DNA of 64,000 nucleotides from Lamellibrachia columna (lineage: Eukaryota; Annelida; Polychaeta; Sabellida; Siboglinidae). Where the stretch lies: the NCBI GenBank assembly GCA_963662155.1, contig OY759261.1:49652414-49716413 (forward strand). The letters run 5' to 3'. Positions 14,155 to 26,274 of this stretch are shown here, one piece after another; positions within the stretch are counted from its first letter, which is position 1; the number at the start of each line of letters is the position of its first letter. The notes under the pieces are model-generated. The model did not search any database and was not told the origin of the DNA. It worked only from the letters and a program-made list of their open reading frames with translations. Made by a program: the position numbers and the translations under genes.

Positions 14155-14380
14155 ATACATTCAGCTACCATCCGCTAAGCGTTGAACGCTGCATGGTTCA
14201 GGCTGATTTAATGTTTCGATTCTCACTGCACAAATTTCCGCGCCTTCCTGCTTGGCGAGTGAGCGCCTTGTGTTGCGAAAATAAATAACCGCAGCGGTAG
14301 GTGCGCGACTGACCAATGATGGACGTTGTGTGATACGATGCGGTGTTGACAGCGCATAAATGTCGGCTCGCAACGAAATT
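14155..14380 (-). promoter_or_regulatory. Candidate promoter and 5' untranslated exon
   Basis: The sequence becomes rich in CpG (GCGAACG, GCGCGAC, CCGCGTC types) relative to the AT-rich flanks. On the minus strand a segment ends in a strong splice donor, ATAG followed by GTGAGTG, at about 14155. Upstream of it are only short start codons with nearby stops, as in a 5' untranslated exon. A gene reading leftwards would have its coding exons at lower coordinates, where I could not find them. This is an inference from base composition and one donor site. Confidence 0.3.
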
Positions 14381-14406
14381 TAAACAGCTGGCGCTACCAG
14401 CAACAA

Positions 14407-14424
14407 TATATATATATATATATT
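14407..14424. repeat. Short (AT)n run
   Basis: Short AT dinucleotide run. Confidence 0.85.
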
Positions 14425-14700
14425 AAAACAACGCAGCATTAAACAGATGTCATTCTTTCGTGGGTATCAAAGTAGGTTAATTTTGGTGATCCGTAAGACA
14501 ATTCTCCTGTAAAACAATAACAATACCAGTGGCGCCACACGCACTAGTGCAGACAACTGACATATTGGAAGTACTAGCTCCACCTGGTGTTAAATTAAAC
14601 ATTAATAGGCGATTTGCTGAGAAGAGCGAATTTAATTTGACAATATTTCTCAACGTAATGGCCGTGTAAAATGCGGCGGATTATGCAGTACATACAAGTA

Positions 14701-14702
<2 letters not shown>

Positions 14703-14749
<47 letters not shown>

Positions 14750-14776
14750 CTCTCTCTGTGTGCATGCGTGCGTGAG

Positions 14777-14816
<40 letters not shown>

Positions 14817-14822
14817 TGTGTG
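14703..14822. repeat. Compound (AT)n-(CT)n-(TGCG)n microsatellite
   Basis: About 21 AT dinucleotides are followed by CTCTCT, then a TGTGTGCATGCG transition and about 14 GTGC-type tetranucleotides. Confidence 0.95.
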
Positions 14823-15786
14823 TGATAGCCAATATGAGTCGTCGGTAATGTGCAATGACCCGTACATAAAGGTTTGGTTGGCTCATTGTGCGAATGGCGT
14901 CCATGGAGATTAACTGTTTGTTGTGCATGGACTTCTATACACAAAATTTTTGACTAAAATAGTGTCTCTTGGACTGACTCTATCAAGTATCGTTGTATTC
15001 AGAACAAAATGGCCCAGTTTAGGCGTCGGTGCTACGAATAAGGCGGTCTTCTGTTAAAAAGAATAAACTTCACGACATGTCTTCATTACGACACGATCAC
15101 GTCCATGTTCGCAGCTGTGCAGTGTACGAGCGGTCAAGCGTTGATTATGCAACATCAGACGGTGGGGCAGCTATTCGGAGAAAAAAGTTTCCGACAGTCA
15201 CATAGGCCACACATAATCACGTGACAACCATTGGTCAATACTCAATAATACGTCGGCGTTGTGATTATCTTTAATGCTTCGCCCAGAATATCATATTTAG
15301 ATCGCATGCTTGAACAACAATGTCTATATTCTTAAACATATAATAGTCAAATCATATTTTAAAATTGCAGTTCATTAAACACATTTGGGCAATCGAGATG
15401 TTAGAATAGATATCGTTTACAGGCAACTACGTATATATATCGTTTATACTAGGTATAGATATCGTTTATACTACGTAACATGATTTTACGATAAAAAACG
15501 ATCAGATTAAGACATTATTCCGAAGTAGTCTCGCTTATCCGACTCTCGCTCGCCTGCGTGGATTCGCAGAGAAGAGTATCTGGCCCCAGTGGCGTGGTGT
15601 CGTTGTTACCCGAATTACATCGTAATTAGCTAAATATGTATTCACCCAAAATCTGGGTGCATACAATTTCCGTCATAATGAAAAGTACACATTGCATCCA
15701 AGGGATGACTTGAGCGATAAACTGTGGCGCCGCAGCACGGAGCCTGGACAATCGAGGCTAATTCCGAAGTGACAAACCGGAAACCT

Positions 15787-18127
15787 TCATTCCAGCGACA
15801 CAGCGCTATACTGTTGCATCATGGCCGCCGCCAATGTATTTCTCTCTTTAAGCACCTTCATCAGGGGAGTGTATCCCATACTGCTGCGCGCGGTGACGTC
15901 ACCACCGGCAACCAGCAAATCTTTCCACACCACCAGATCGCGACATCTGTACGCCTTGTGCAGGGCGTTCTCACCAAGCAAGTCTCGGCGGTTCACGTCG
16001 ACATGACGAGATCTCGTCAGCACTTTGATGTTCTCGAGCATGTTAAGAACAACGGCTCGGTGTAGGGCGGTTTCCATGGCAACGCTGTCTTGCATATTTG
16101 CGTCAGCTGAATGTTCCAGAAGCTGCCGAGATATCCTTCCTAGAAATACACACGACACCCGTAAAAAAACAAGCCATAGGAATTAAACAGGTCACATTTC
16201 AAGGCGATATTTTAAATACGCCGTTTCGGCTGGCTGGACTTATGAATTTATGGCTGGATTAAACGACCGATTCGTTCCTCAATTGGTCGGATGGCAACGA
16301 GTTGCGCGACAATGCGAGTGTAACATATTGACTAGCGCTAATCCTGACTTGATCTTTGAAAACGGCCACGACGGGTGCATCAGCTGTCGGTCGTGGCGGT
16401 CGCTAATTGGCCATTTTTTTTTCAAAACTGTCAGTCTAACTGGACTCAACTGGACTCAACTGGACCCAATTCCAGCGACACAATCATAGCCACAAATCGT
16501 CCTCGCTAATCTGTCTCGCGAGGGTGTTCACACAACCAATTCTTGCACCGCAATACCGCGCGACATAGTGTCGGCCGGTCAATTGGAAAGTTAATCGCTC
16601 GTGTAAGCTCGTTAGTCTGAATGTGCTTAAACCGAAATAATTTTTTTCTAATGGAACTTATCATTGGATGGTAAACAGATATTACATATTTAGCATCCGC
16701 CTTTCTCTTCATTAGCAAGAGGATTCAATTTTTTTTAAATAAACACTAAACCGCAGTTGGTCTTGACCTACACAGTGTGGCGGGTGTTCAAAGTGTGAGA
16801 TATACGAACTAAGTGTGTTAATAAATTAATATGATACAAATATTGTTATGTTTTGTTTTACTGTTCAAACCGCCAGGACGCAATTCCTTTATATAATTGC
16901 TCATGTACCAACAACCGACAGAGATGACGTACAAACGACCGACAGAGATGATCACGTTAACGTTATGCAAGAATAATACTTGCCAGTGAGGTCGCACACG
17001 GCCGCCAGGTGGAGTGCCGTCAGACCGCTGCTCTCCACTTCGTTCACGTCAGCGCCGAACTCAAGAAGTTCCTCGACTACTTCCGGTCGCGCTGCCCTAG
17101 CGGCAATATGTAGAGGCGTGCGCAGGCCGATGTCCCGGATGTTGACGAGAGCGCCACGCCGCAGCAAGAATTGTAAGACGGCCAGCGAGCGTTTGTCTAG
17201 GAAGAGTGGTGCAAGGGAACATAACTCGTCAGACGAAAACGAACGATCGAAACGAGGCGTTACAGATGTTAAATTGTTACTACTACAAGGTGTTCTACTA
17301 CAAGATGAACGAATGTGTGTGTGGTGCGGTGCGGTGCGGTGCGGTGCATGTGTGTCCATTGATTTGACGCAATACGAAACTATTCCAGAGACAATGTGAA
17401 TTCAAACGATATTTCAAAATATGCCCCGTATCTAAAGGAATAAGTGTCATTTGGATATAATATTTAATGGCTACCCAAACTTACTGCCTGCCACCAAGTG
17501 TAGCGGCGTTTTCATGTCGCCGTCAGTGACGCTAACGTCGGCACCTGCCTTTACCAGCGCCTTCACATTCACGATGTCCGGAACTAACGCGGCCTTGTGC
17601 AAGGCGGTCTGGCGAGACACGTCTTGACGGTCGACACGTGCGCCGCGCGCGACAAGCACCTCGATGATAGCGTACTGTTCCGGTATGGAGCAGACGACAT
17701 GCAACGGCGTCTGTCCCAGCACGTCACGACTGTTCAGATCCAGCCCTCTTTCGGCAAGCAGAGATAATATGTCGACAACAGTCGCCGTAACTTTTATCTG
17801 TTCGGTGCTTTCTAGCTCAGCGTACCTGTACAACACGACGTGTGCTGCGTTGCGATTGTTTTTCGCCACCAAACTGGCGGACGCGCCACCGTCGAGGCAT
17901 TCACGCAAGGCCGTCAGCTGGAAATTTACGGCGGCTGCGAGCAGTTCGGGTAATTCAGCCTCGGTTTCATCGTCATCATCGCCGTTGTCATTGTCGTCTT
18001 GTCTCAGGGCAGACGACGACACGCTGTTGCTTAATGAACGACGTAAGATGCGGTGCTGTCGCCGTCTGATACCGCCAGGTGGGGCGCTGTCTCGCCGGGC
18101 CATATGTCGTCCCTGCTGCGCCGCCAT
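15787..18127 (-). CDS. Ankyrin-repeat protein, three exons, 402 residues
   Basis: Exons on the minus strand: 18127-17485 (643 nt), 17196-16984 (213 nt) and 16139-15787 (353 nt). They sum to 1209 nt, and all junctions keep one frame (each phase 1). The chosen start, ATG at 18127, lies in ACCAAGATGGCGG, a strong Kozak context; an in-frame ATG at 18205 is weaker. Residues 1-70 are basic, then serine-rich, then acidic (NDNGDDDDETEAE). Ankyrin helices follow, with signatures GQTPLHVVCSI, RQTALHKAALV, MKTPLHLVAG, LRTPLHIAARAA, GLTALHLAAV, METALHRAVV, GENALHKAYR and GYTPLMKVL, about nine repeats in all. The protein stops just after the last repeat, with no other domain. Ankyrin repeats bind protein partners; nothing shows which. 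Intron 1 is GT-AG; intron 2 appears to be GC-AG (GCAAGT). An IkB-like or adaptor role is possible but unsupported. Confidence 0.85.
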
Positions 18128-18129
18128 CT

Positions 18130-20050
18130 TGGTATTGTTACCCGTCGTCCGGTTTGGAAACGACAGCGATCTACCGTGACAAACTGGATAATCCAAGCAT
18201 AACATGCCAACACTTAGGGGTCATCCAAAAAATATACGTCACGCTATTTTATATACTTTTTAAAGACCCCCACCCCCTTATCACGCATGTAAATCCCCAT
18301 AACACTACGTTCGTTTTGAGAAAGACCCCCCACTTGCATACATCTATTTTTTACCAAGTTTGCAGACTTGCGCGCCATTAAAGATTTCACTGATGCATGG
18401 TAGAGACCGCATTCCTTTTCCGTTCGAATTCAGTTGAAATATACCCCAAAACTAGCTTAGCAATCAATGCTCTCAGTCTGATATCGACAACTAGACGAGC
18501 AAGACAAACTTTTAATGACCAACGTAACGGTCGCCAAGACACCACCCTCAGAGAAGTCGACAGGGCGTTGGTATAAAAATGTGTAAAGTGTAAAGCAGTT
18601 TGAGCAGTCCGGGTGACTCGATACTGCGCTATATAAGAACGTACCTTTACTTTTTTATCCGGACACACACCACCCCACCCTCTGAATGTGACGTACTTTA
18701 CTATGGATGACTCCTTACAGTCAACGGGGTTCCGGCGTATGAGCGTCATTGGAACAGTTACGCACCCTCTCCGCGCCCTAGTTGGTGCATATGGCCACTA
18801 ACAATAATCCGACTGATGATCGTCCGTTAGGCCCCTTCGATTCGTTACGTGCAGTGTCAGTAGGACTAATGTAACAATTAGACGGCGCCTTTTCTCGAAA
18901 CGTTTTGTATTACTATCCATATAATAACAATAATCATACTATAACTTCTATAGCGCCTAAATCCTCATGGACCCGAGCTCAAATGCCCAACAAACCAGAA
19001 TCGCCAAGCATGATACTATGAACAGGGACGACAAAAGCCATCGTCAGAGCGAGAGACCGCGATGATTTAGTTCTGTTTTGATTACTGAGTTATTACTGAC
19101 CCATATACTTAGTCCGTGCTCATACGGTATAGAAACATAATGCAACTCCAAGAAATACGTTAATTTAGAAATGAGTAATAATTATGATGATGATAATAAT
19201 AATAATTAAAACGCCGGAGCTCCGCTGATGCGCAAAAGCCTCGTGGACCACCGCGAAATGCTGAAATTAAACGTACCTACACAGAGGCTTACATAAATGT
19301 ACTTTAAGTTATTAGACAATTTGACGAATTAAAAGCAATTTGCCTATGGTACAGCATAGTATAGTATTTACGGATAAACTGGTTTTGAAATGAGAAGCTG
19401 TTCACATTTCACTAACGACAAATCTAAGTAGGACCTAGCTAGCCATGATAGGCCTATATCGTATCTACACGTGCGGTTCTGTAAGATTCGGTATCCCTAT
19501 AGGCGATTAATACGCCTCGTTTATGACGTCGACATAGGTCCAAGCATATAAAGCTGGTGGCCCTACCTGGTTCCGCCTGTGAATGATGGCTTTGTTTAAT
19601 CATTTGCAAGGAGCCCCGGTCCTGACGTGAAAGCATTATCTCGGTGATGAGTCACACACACCGCCGATCGCGGCGAACTGTTTGATGTGTGCTAATAAAC
19701 CGATAACACAACACTCGTGTGGGGTGTGACTCGACTTAATCGAGCAGAACAGCTCGTCGAGACCACGCATTTCCGTTGCCCGAACCAGTGTTAGGCAAAC
19801 AGGCAGGATAAAGTCCGCCAGGTAAATATATACACAGACCGGCGACAGATTGTGTTCCAGATCGCCGGGTCATGTGTATTAGGCTAGCGACAATTCCCCA
19901 AGTGTTGTGTTTTAGGAGTTCAAATCCCCCCACATCATACTTCATTTCAAAATTTAATCTCCACGTCAACACGGGGCATGCCGTGGAACTGTCAAGTGGT
20001 GCAGTAAGCGTGCAGCGAAAGTTAAACAAGGTCACAGTCAAATGATGACT
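18130..20050. other. Upstream region of the ankyrin gene; no other gene seen
   Basis: Mixed-composition sequence directly 5' of the ankyrin gene. It should contain the promoter, but I see no clear TATA box. Several short open frames overlap on both strands and none looks coding. Confidence 0.35.
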
Positions 20051-21009
20051 TTGTAATTATGCCATTGCCTAAACGTTATAACCATAATATGCGGATCCAG
20101 GAGCTGCCGATCAGGCACCTCCTATATTTCGGCCGGATATTTTCCCATCATGTCAGAAATAGTTCCTCAGATGAAGAGATCTGTAACACACACAAAGGGT
20201 ATTTCCCCCACTGCAGCCATTTGTACCCAGTCGTTCTAATATGTTCACCCCACCCTGCCTTGTCCTCGCGGTAATCATTTCTAAACTCAACTGAATTATG
20301 ACTGTCAGTGCAACAATTTTTATTTTCCACTGGTCAGCAGCTGTTGTTAGACTTACAAACAAGTGTGAGAGACAATCGTCTTAAGTTGCAACTCGTACTA
20401 CAGAGGTCATCCTCTGTAAAAAAAACAGACTATCACTCAAAGAATATCACCGCCATGATGCCACCGATCACGACAACGTTAATCGGGAAGTAGATCGAGC
20501 AGCAGATACATGAATGCGAAAGGTGCGCCATTGAAGCTACAGTTAGATTTTGTCCTGGAAGATTATCGCAAAACAGAAGTAACAGGCGCAGCTATCGGCG
20601 ACAAGGTGGAGCAGCTCAGTAGTCTTCCGAAAGATGCACGACCACCGTATAATGGTACTGTGAATGTCACCACTCTCTCCAAAGGCTTCCATACTTTCAG
20701 AGAACGATCACACTCGATTTCGACATTTGATTGCACTTATCTGACATCAATTTAGACTTCGACATGTGCCGTGCTTTTCATAAATGTTGACTTCTCATAA
20801 ATTGTTACCTTGACACGTGACTGGTTTTTTTCTATTTTGACTGCTCATCACTTTTTTACGTCGCACTTTTTTATTTTGAATGCTTCGCATCAATTGTGAA
20901 CAATGTAATCACGTTTCTAAAGTACCCGGGCGGCACTTGTGCGGGAAATTTAATTGTCTCAAGTATGAAGAGAAAATGTGGACTTTTCCTTTGCTTTGTG
21001 CACAGTACT

Positions 21010-21265
21010 TGTGGCACCCTCTGTATTGGTAAAATATGACCCTCCCATCTCAGAGCCCTTGATAAATGTTCCATTTGAACTTGTAGCGCCCCCAGGATTC
21101 TGTTTGGGAAAATATGACCCTCCCATCTCAGAGCCCTTGATAAATGTCCCATCTGAACGTGTAGCGCCCCTGGATTCTGTTTTGGAAAATATGACTCCGT
21201 GTAAACTTGTGGGGCCCCTGGAGTCTATTAAGAAAATATGGTGCGCCCCCTACAGTCTGTATTGG
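21010..21265. repeat. Degenerate repeat, about 80-bp unit, about 3 copies
   Basis: Units share GGAAAATATGACCCTCCCAT, TCAGAGCCCTTGATAAATGT and TTGTAGCGCCCCTGGATTCT. The last unit is diverged. Confidence 0.7.
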
Positions 21266-21550
21266 TGAAAGATGAGCCCCTCCCCTGTGACAAGCTAGCT
21301 ACGGGCCTGTACGTCCTCTTATTGCTGATAGAACTAATATAAACTATGTTACTATTTGGAAAACAATAATAGGGTTCACTTGACAGTGAATTACACATAG
21401 TTATTTCCGAAGTTACTTAACTATGTTTGATATTCACACGCACGCACGCACCCACCCACTCACCCACCCAGTGCATTCCAAGTGAATATGCAAGAACATC
21501 GACTGCATCACTTCAAGTCAAGATTTCAGAAAAAAAATGCATTTTATGAA

Positions 21551-21626
21551 TATTATATATATATATATAATATTCATAAAATGCAAAAAAATAGGAATAT
21601 ATATATATAAGAATATATATATATAT
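21551..21626. repeat. Inverted (AT)n-rich block
   Basis: The motif ATTTTATGAATATTATATAT is followed by ATATATAATATTCATAAAAT, so the AT run is the centre of a palindrome with arms of about 18 bp (about 21541-21583). Two further AT runs follow. Confidence 0.75.
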
Positions 21627-22302
21627 TCTGAAAGTACGATAATCAGCGAGTAAAATGAGCCATATCATTTTATATTTCTTCGTCACAGTAGCCAGCAATC
21701 CAAGATGGCCGCCACGATTTAAATGTTTTTGTAGTTGCTGAACGCAGTTGTAAACCAATGTACATATTTAACGTAAACTACTCATGTTGCTCATGCATAT
21801 CATTCATGCTACAGGAGTGTACTATGAAATAAAATACAATATCACGTACATTTTGTGGAGTATAAGAAAGTGAAAAACAAGTTATTTATCTGTATTTTAA
21901 AATAAAAGCCCAACCTCACGACATTTTTTCGCGAAATGACCAGTAACAGCAGTACTAAACTATAGCTGATTACCCTACCCACCAAAACTGACTAATTAAC
22001 AGAGAAAACCGATTAATTTGTAACTCGCCACAGCAATGGACTTTGCCCGCAGTGAGAAAGTTCCTCGGGTAACCTTTGACCCGTGACGTAGCAGCGGGAA
22101 CCTTTTCGTTACAGCGGGATCGCCAATAACGAAGCGAAATGGCGGACACATAATTTGATGACACATATATGACACTTTGCTAACACATCCATCGCTACTG
22201 GACTGATTCCAATCAAACTTCGCATGTTGACGGATTCACAGAAACCTTTTACTTCTTACAGAAATCAAACTACGCAACACCCAGCATTGCCACTGATAGT
22301 AT

Positions 22303-24109
22303 AGGCAAAGTCAATCGCCCTACAATGTTTTTCTATCTGGCTGTTGCTACTAGTACGGCGAAGATCTCGCTCGGCCGAAACGTAAGTATTTTCATGAAAC
22401 GTGAAACCTTACAAAAACGCCATAAACAGCGCAATAAACACGTCTTTCGTGTCTGTATGCATTCTTATATGTATATCACTAAAGTTACCTGACAATAACC
22501 ATGTAAAAGTGTTAAATTATTACCTTTTTGTCAGAACGCATGTGCTTGTCAAGGTTTGTTTATAACCGGATGTTGTTGTGAGCGAGAATAGCATGCGGGA
22601 TTTCCATAGATCTATATAAGGTCACGCTAAGAATTGCCGTCTGCTGGCCATAGAGTTACATCATTAATAATGCCCCTATAAACTACTAACTTACTAACGG
22701 ATGTTTTATTTATTTCTGTGCTGCTGGCCCATTCTGGCCTCATTCTACACGAAATCGCGTTTGATAATGTGACCCAAAGCCAACATCACGTGCACAGTAT
22801 GGCGGCTAATTGTGAAATGTTTTCTATGTCACCGATAAAAGTACTCATAAGTAATTATTTGGAGCACATTTCTTCAGTTTCTTGACGCCCAATCGTCGGT
22901 TGTATGTCACGGAATACACATGTGAAACGGTTAGTGCGTATCGGTTTTAAAACTTAAGTTATTAGTTCCGTAGCCAAATGGCTACGGAACTGCCAAAATG
23001 GCGCTTTAGCAAATGCCCCTCCGGCCTTTCGCCCCAGAGACGAAGAGCGGGGCGAAATTTTTTGCCTACTGATAGTACAGTGCGCAGCTCATCCTCAGCG
23101 TTTACATCGTCACTTTTATCATCACTGACGTCCGAGCAGCCATTGAAAATACTCCCGCTGTCAGTATCCGTTTTGCCTCCGGCTCAGTTGCTAAGTTCGC
23201 CAACATCATTGTTGTTTCGATCGTCAACATCCGACAATGATTCGTCGCTAAAACTATCAAATAATCCGTCCAAAACATACGGCGGTAAATCGGCAGTTGA
23301 AGTAAAGCCGTCCGCCATTGCTGCCATAGGCATAGCAGATTTTAGGCAACATTGTTCGCCCCACTCTTCGTCTCTGGGGCGAAAGTCGACACCGGGTTTT
23401 ACTAACTCACCAATTTGGGCTTTCCGTAGCCAAATGGCTACGGAACTAATAACTTAAGTTTTAAAATCGATACACACTAACCGTTTCACGTATGTATTCC
23501 GTGACATACAACCGACACTTAGGCGACAAGAAACTGAAGAAATGTGCTCCAAATAATTATTTATGAGTACATTTATCGGTCACACAGAAAAGATTTCATA
23601 AACAGCCGCCATACTGTGCACGTGATGTTGCCTTTGGGTCACATGATCAAACGCGATTTCGTGTAGAATGAGGCCAGAATTGGCCAGCAGCAATGACATA
23701 AATAAAACACCCGTTAGTAAGTTAGTAGTTTATAGGGGCATTATTAATGGTGTAACTCTATGGCCAGCAGACGGCAATTCTTAGCGTGACCTTATATAGA
23801 TCTATGGAAATCCCGTTTGCTATTCTCGCTCACAACAACATCCGGTTATATACAAACCTTGACAAGCACATGCGTTCTGACAAAAAGGTAATAATTTCAC
23901 ACTTTTACATGGTTATTGTCAGGTAACTTTAGTGATATACATATAAGAATGTATACAGACACGAAAGACGTGTTTATTGCTCTGTTTATGGCGTTTTTGT
24001 AAGGTTTCACGTTTCATGAAAATACTTACGCTTTTGATGAACGAGATCTTCGCCCCTACTACAGCAAAAGCCAGATAGAAAAAAATTGTAGGGCGATTGA
24101 CTTTGCCTA
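22303..24109. mobile_element. Foldback-type element with about 680-bp inverted terminal repeats
   Basis: The left arm (about 22303-22980) and the right arm (about 23425-24109) are inverted copies. Both outer ends read TAGGCAAAGTCAATCGCCCT, and both inner ends carry a near-palindrome, TTCCGTAGCCA then (A/T)TGGCTACGGAA. The arms differ by scattered substitutions and small indels. A 445-bp core lies between them. Inside the core a second inverted pair, CGCCCCAGAGACGAAGAG, occurs at about 23031 and 23372. I cannot see a clean target-site duplication. Long-armed elements of this sort occur in several DNA transposon superfamilies, and I cannot assign one. Confidence 0.85.
22978..23457. CDS. Core open frames of the foldback element
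   Basis: The plus strand is open for 159 codons and is Ser-rich. The minus strand carries a more protein-like acidic stretch, including LDGLFDSFSDESLSDVDDRN (near 23250-23310), interrupted by one TGA. The serine richness of the plus frame is probably the complement of the acidic minus frame. The acidic stretch resembles the N-terminus of a transposon-encoded protein. I do not recognise it. No catalytic domain is present, so the element is probably non-autonomous. Confidence 0.3.
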
Positions 24110-24389
24110 AGCAGATTTTGATAATCCATCATTAAAAACCGCGAAAATCTCCGTAAAATGATACTGGGCGATAATCAACAATTGCTCCTACTGAATTGCT
24201 AATTCATTCGCCATGACAACCGTATATAACAAGTGGCTCTACGTGGTGGATAATTATGCGTAAAAGCAATTTAAATAGTGAACGTGGCCAATGCCGGAAT
24301 TCCAGTCTGTCTTACTGTAGCGTCACACACCACGTGGCCGGAATTCCGGCCTGTCGTACTGAAATGGTTAACATGTCTGTGCATTTGTT

Positions 24390-24560
24390 AGTGCCCTGGA
24401 CAGGCCTATAATTTGAGCCCAAGTCCGGTCCGTAATTAGCAGTTAGAATCCAGGCCCGGCCCACAAAAATTCGTCAAGCCCAGGCCCGCAAACTAGAATT
24501 TAGGCCCTTGTCCGGCCCATTAATGGTTGGCCCAGGCCCGGCCCATTCCCGCGGACCAAA
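24390..24560. repeat. GGCCC-rich degenerate repeat
   Basis: Repeated CCCAGGCCCGGCCCA-type motifs, five or six times, in an otherwise AT-rich region. To its left, GGAATTCC-containing motifs repeat at 24295 and 24340. Confidence 0.55.
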
Positions 24561-24599
24561 GACGGGTAAGCCGGCAGCCTGTAAAATTTAGAAAAGATA

Positions 24600-25550
24600 A
24601 ACCTATTATCTTATAGCGAAAATGAAACACAAATAAACTGTAATACATACGTATTGTTTTATTAAATAACATTAAAAAAATTAATATTGACATTTCAATT
24701 CCATGTTACCCACTGGCACGGACACCCAGTAGCATTTCCAGCAGGCCTGCAGTCACTAGACTGAGAGAGATCAGGTTCAGACATGTGTGAATTAGTACAA
24801 GTGTGACTGAATTAGCATGGGGAAATTGTAGACATTAAACAGTAGACACTAGTTAACATAATTAACCTTTGAAAAACACTATGCACTATGGAATGGCACA
24901 AAAGTCAATTGCGAACACATAATTTAATCTGCCCTCAAAGTCTGTTAATAACATGTGCAACAGCTAACCTGGCTAGAGAGGTTTGTGTTGAACCTCTGTA
25001 ACACGACCACTCAGCCAGTTCACTGTCATCTGTTGTGACGTCCATGTACAACTTACACAGCAGTGCTCCCTGATAACTGGTTATACACTGCTCCATCTAG
25101 TACACTAAATGTCAGCTACAACTAGAATCAGTGTTGCATATAATATAATGACATGCTGCTGGCTCTATACACCGCTTACTACAACAGCTGTCAATATTCT
25201 TTCACCTATATACATTGATACATGCTGCTGCTATGAACTGTATCATGAGATCTAGTATGCCCTGAATCAGTTCAATAAAACAGAACCATTAACTGAATCA
25301 GTTCAATAAAACAGAACCATCAACTGAATCAGTTAAATAAAACAGAGCCATTAACTGATATGTAGTATAAAAAATACATTTTTAAAGAACATACATATAA
25401 TACACTGAATTAATGTACATACTAATATCACTGAATTAATGTACATACTAATATACCTAGGCCTATCACAAAACTTGCATAGAACAGATCATTTACAATA
25501 AAATACCACATTCTGTGGACATCACTATATTATGTACACTGTGGCTAATT
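24600..25550. other. No gene seen; two small repeats
   Basis: A 31-bp unit beginning CTGAATCAGTTCAATAAAAC is present three times at 25263-25353, and a 26-bp unit with GAATTAATGTACATACTAAT twice at 25405-25455. Otherwise unique AT-rich sequence. Confidence 0.5.
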
Positions 25551-25584
25551 TATAGTTTATCTTGGAAATATGTTACAATTTACA

Positions 25585-25760
25585 GCAATGCACTGAGCAC
25601 ATCCTGTATCACTGTGGCAATGTTCCCTACTAGTGTACAAAGATCACTGTTCCCTACTAGTGTACAAAGATCTCTGCAACAATGATCTGTTTCTATGTCT
25701 TGATCATGGATCTGGCGATGTTGTTGCGGCTGCTGCTGCTTCCTAAAAAAAATGAAGATG
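25585..25760 (-). pseudogene. Gln-rich exon-like segment, single-copy relative of the 68-bp satellite
   Basis: On the minus strand a T-run ending TTTTAG is followed by an open frame with RKQQQPQQHRQIHDQDIE and, at its end, DLCTLVGN twice (a 24-bp duplication), then IATVIQDVLSALL and a stop at about 25580. A diverged inverted copy of the same segment lies on the plus strand at 30765-30870. The end of this segment (GCCACAGTGATACAG, then TGTG) matches part of the 68-bp unit that forms the array at 30.9-32.8 kb. The acceptor-like site and preserved frame suggest an exon; the gene is not identified. Confidence 0.45.
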
Positions 25761-25781
25761 CAATAAAAAGAATGCCTCACA

Positions 25782-25816
25782 CTTGTCCACCAACAAACAG
25801 CTGTTTGGTGGACAAG
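25782..25816. repeat. Imperfect palindrome at the edge of the 36-bp array
   Basis: CTTGTCCACCA on the left pairs with TGGTGGACAAG on the right around AACAGCTGTT, with a small bulge. The right arm contains GGTGGACAAG, which is also the start of the 36-bp repeat unit. Confidence 0.7.
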
Positions 25817-26274
25817 GAAGCTGTTGGTTAACAAGGAAGGTTGGTGGACAAGGAAGCTGTTGGTTAACAAGGAAGGTTGGTGGACAAGGAAGCTGTTGGT
25901 TAACAAGGAAGGTTGGTGGACAAGGAAGCTGTTGGTTAACAAGGAAGGTTGGTGGACAAGGAAGCTGTTGGTTAACAAGGAAGGTTGGTGGACAAGGAAG
26001 CTGTTGGTTAACAAGGAAGGTTGGTGGACAAGGAAGCTGTTGGTTAACAAGGAAGGTTGGTGGACAAGGAAGCTGTTGGTTAACAAGGAAGGTTGGTGGA
26101 CAAGGAAGCTGTTGGTTAACAAGGAAGGTTGGTGGACAAGGATGCTGTTGGTTAACAAGGAAGGTTGGTGGACAAGGAAGCTGTTGGTTAACAAGGAAGG
26201 TTGGTGGACAAGGATGCTGTTGGTTAACAAGGAAGGTTGGTGGACAAGGAAGCTGTTGGTTAACAAGGAAGGTT
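25807..26274. repeat. 36-bp minisatellite, 13 units
   Basis: Thirteen nearly identical units. Each is itself two related halves, GGTGGACAAGGAAGCTGTT (19 bp) and GGTTAACAAGGAAGGTT (17 bp). Two units carry GGATGCT instead of GGAAGCT. Because 36 is divisible by three, frames on both strands stay open (12-residue repeats), so long open frames here are not evidence of a gene. Confidence 0.97.

Noticed and set aside
15724..17399. Plus-strand frames of 61-139 codons opposite ankyrin exons 2 and 3
   Set aside because: Antisense shadows; Ser/Arg-rich complement of ankyrin coding.
17664..18381. Plus-strand frames opposite ankyrin exon 1
   Set aside because: Antisense shadows of a GC-rich coding exon; the ankyrin frame explains the open reading.
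20510..20755. 81-codon frame starting MNAKGAPLKLQLDF
   Set aside because: No domain, no splice partner and no base-composition support.
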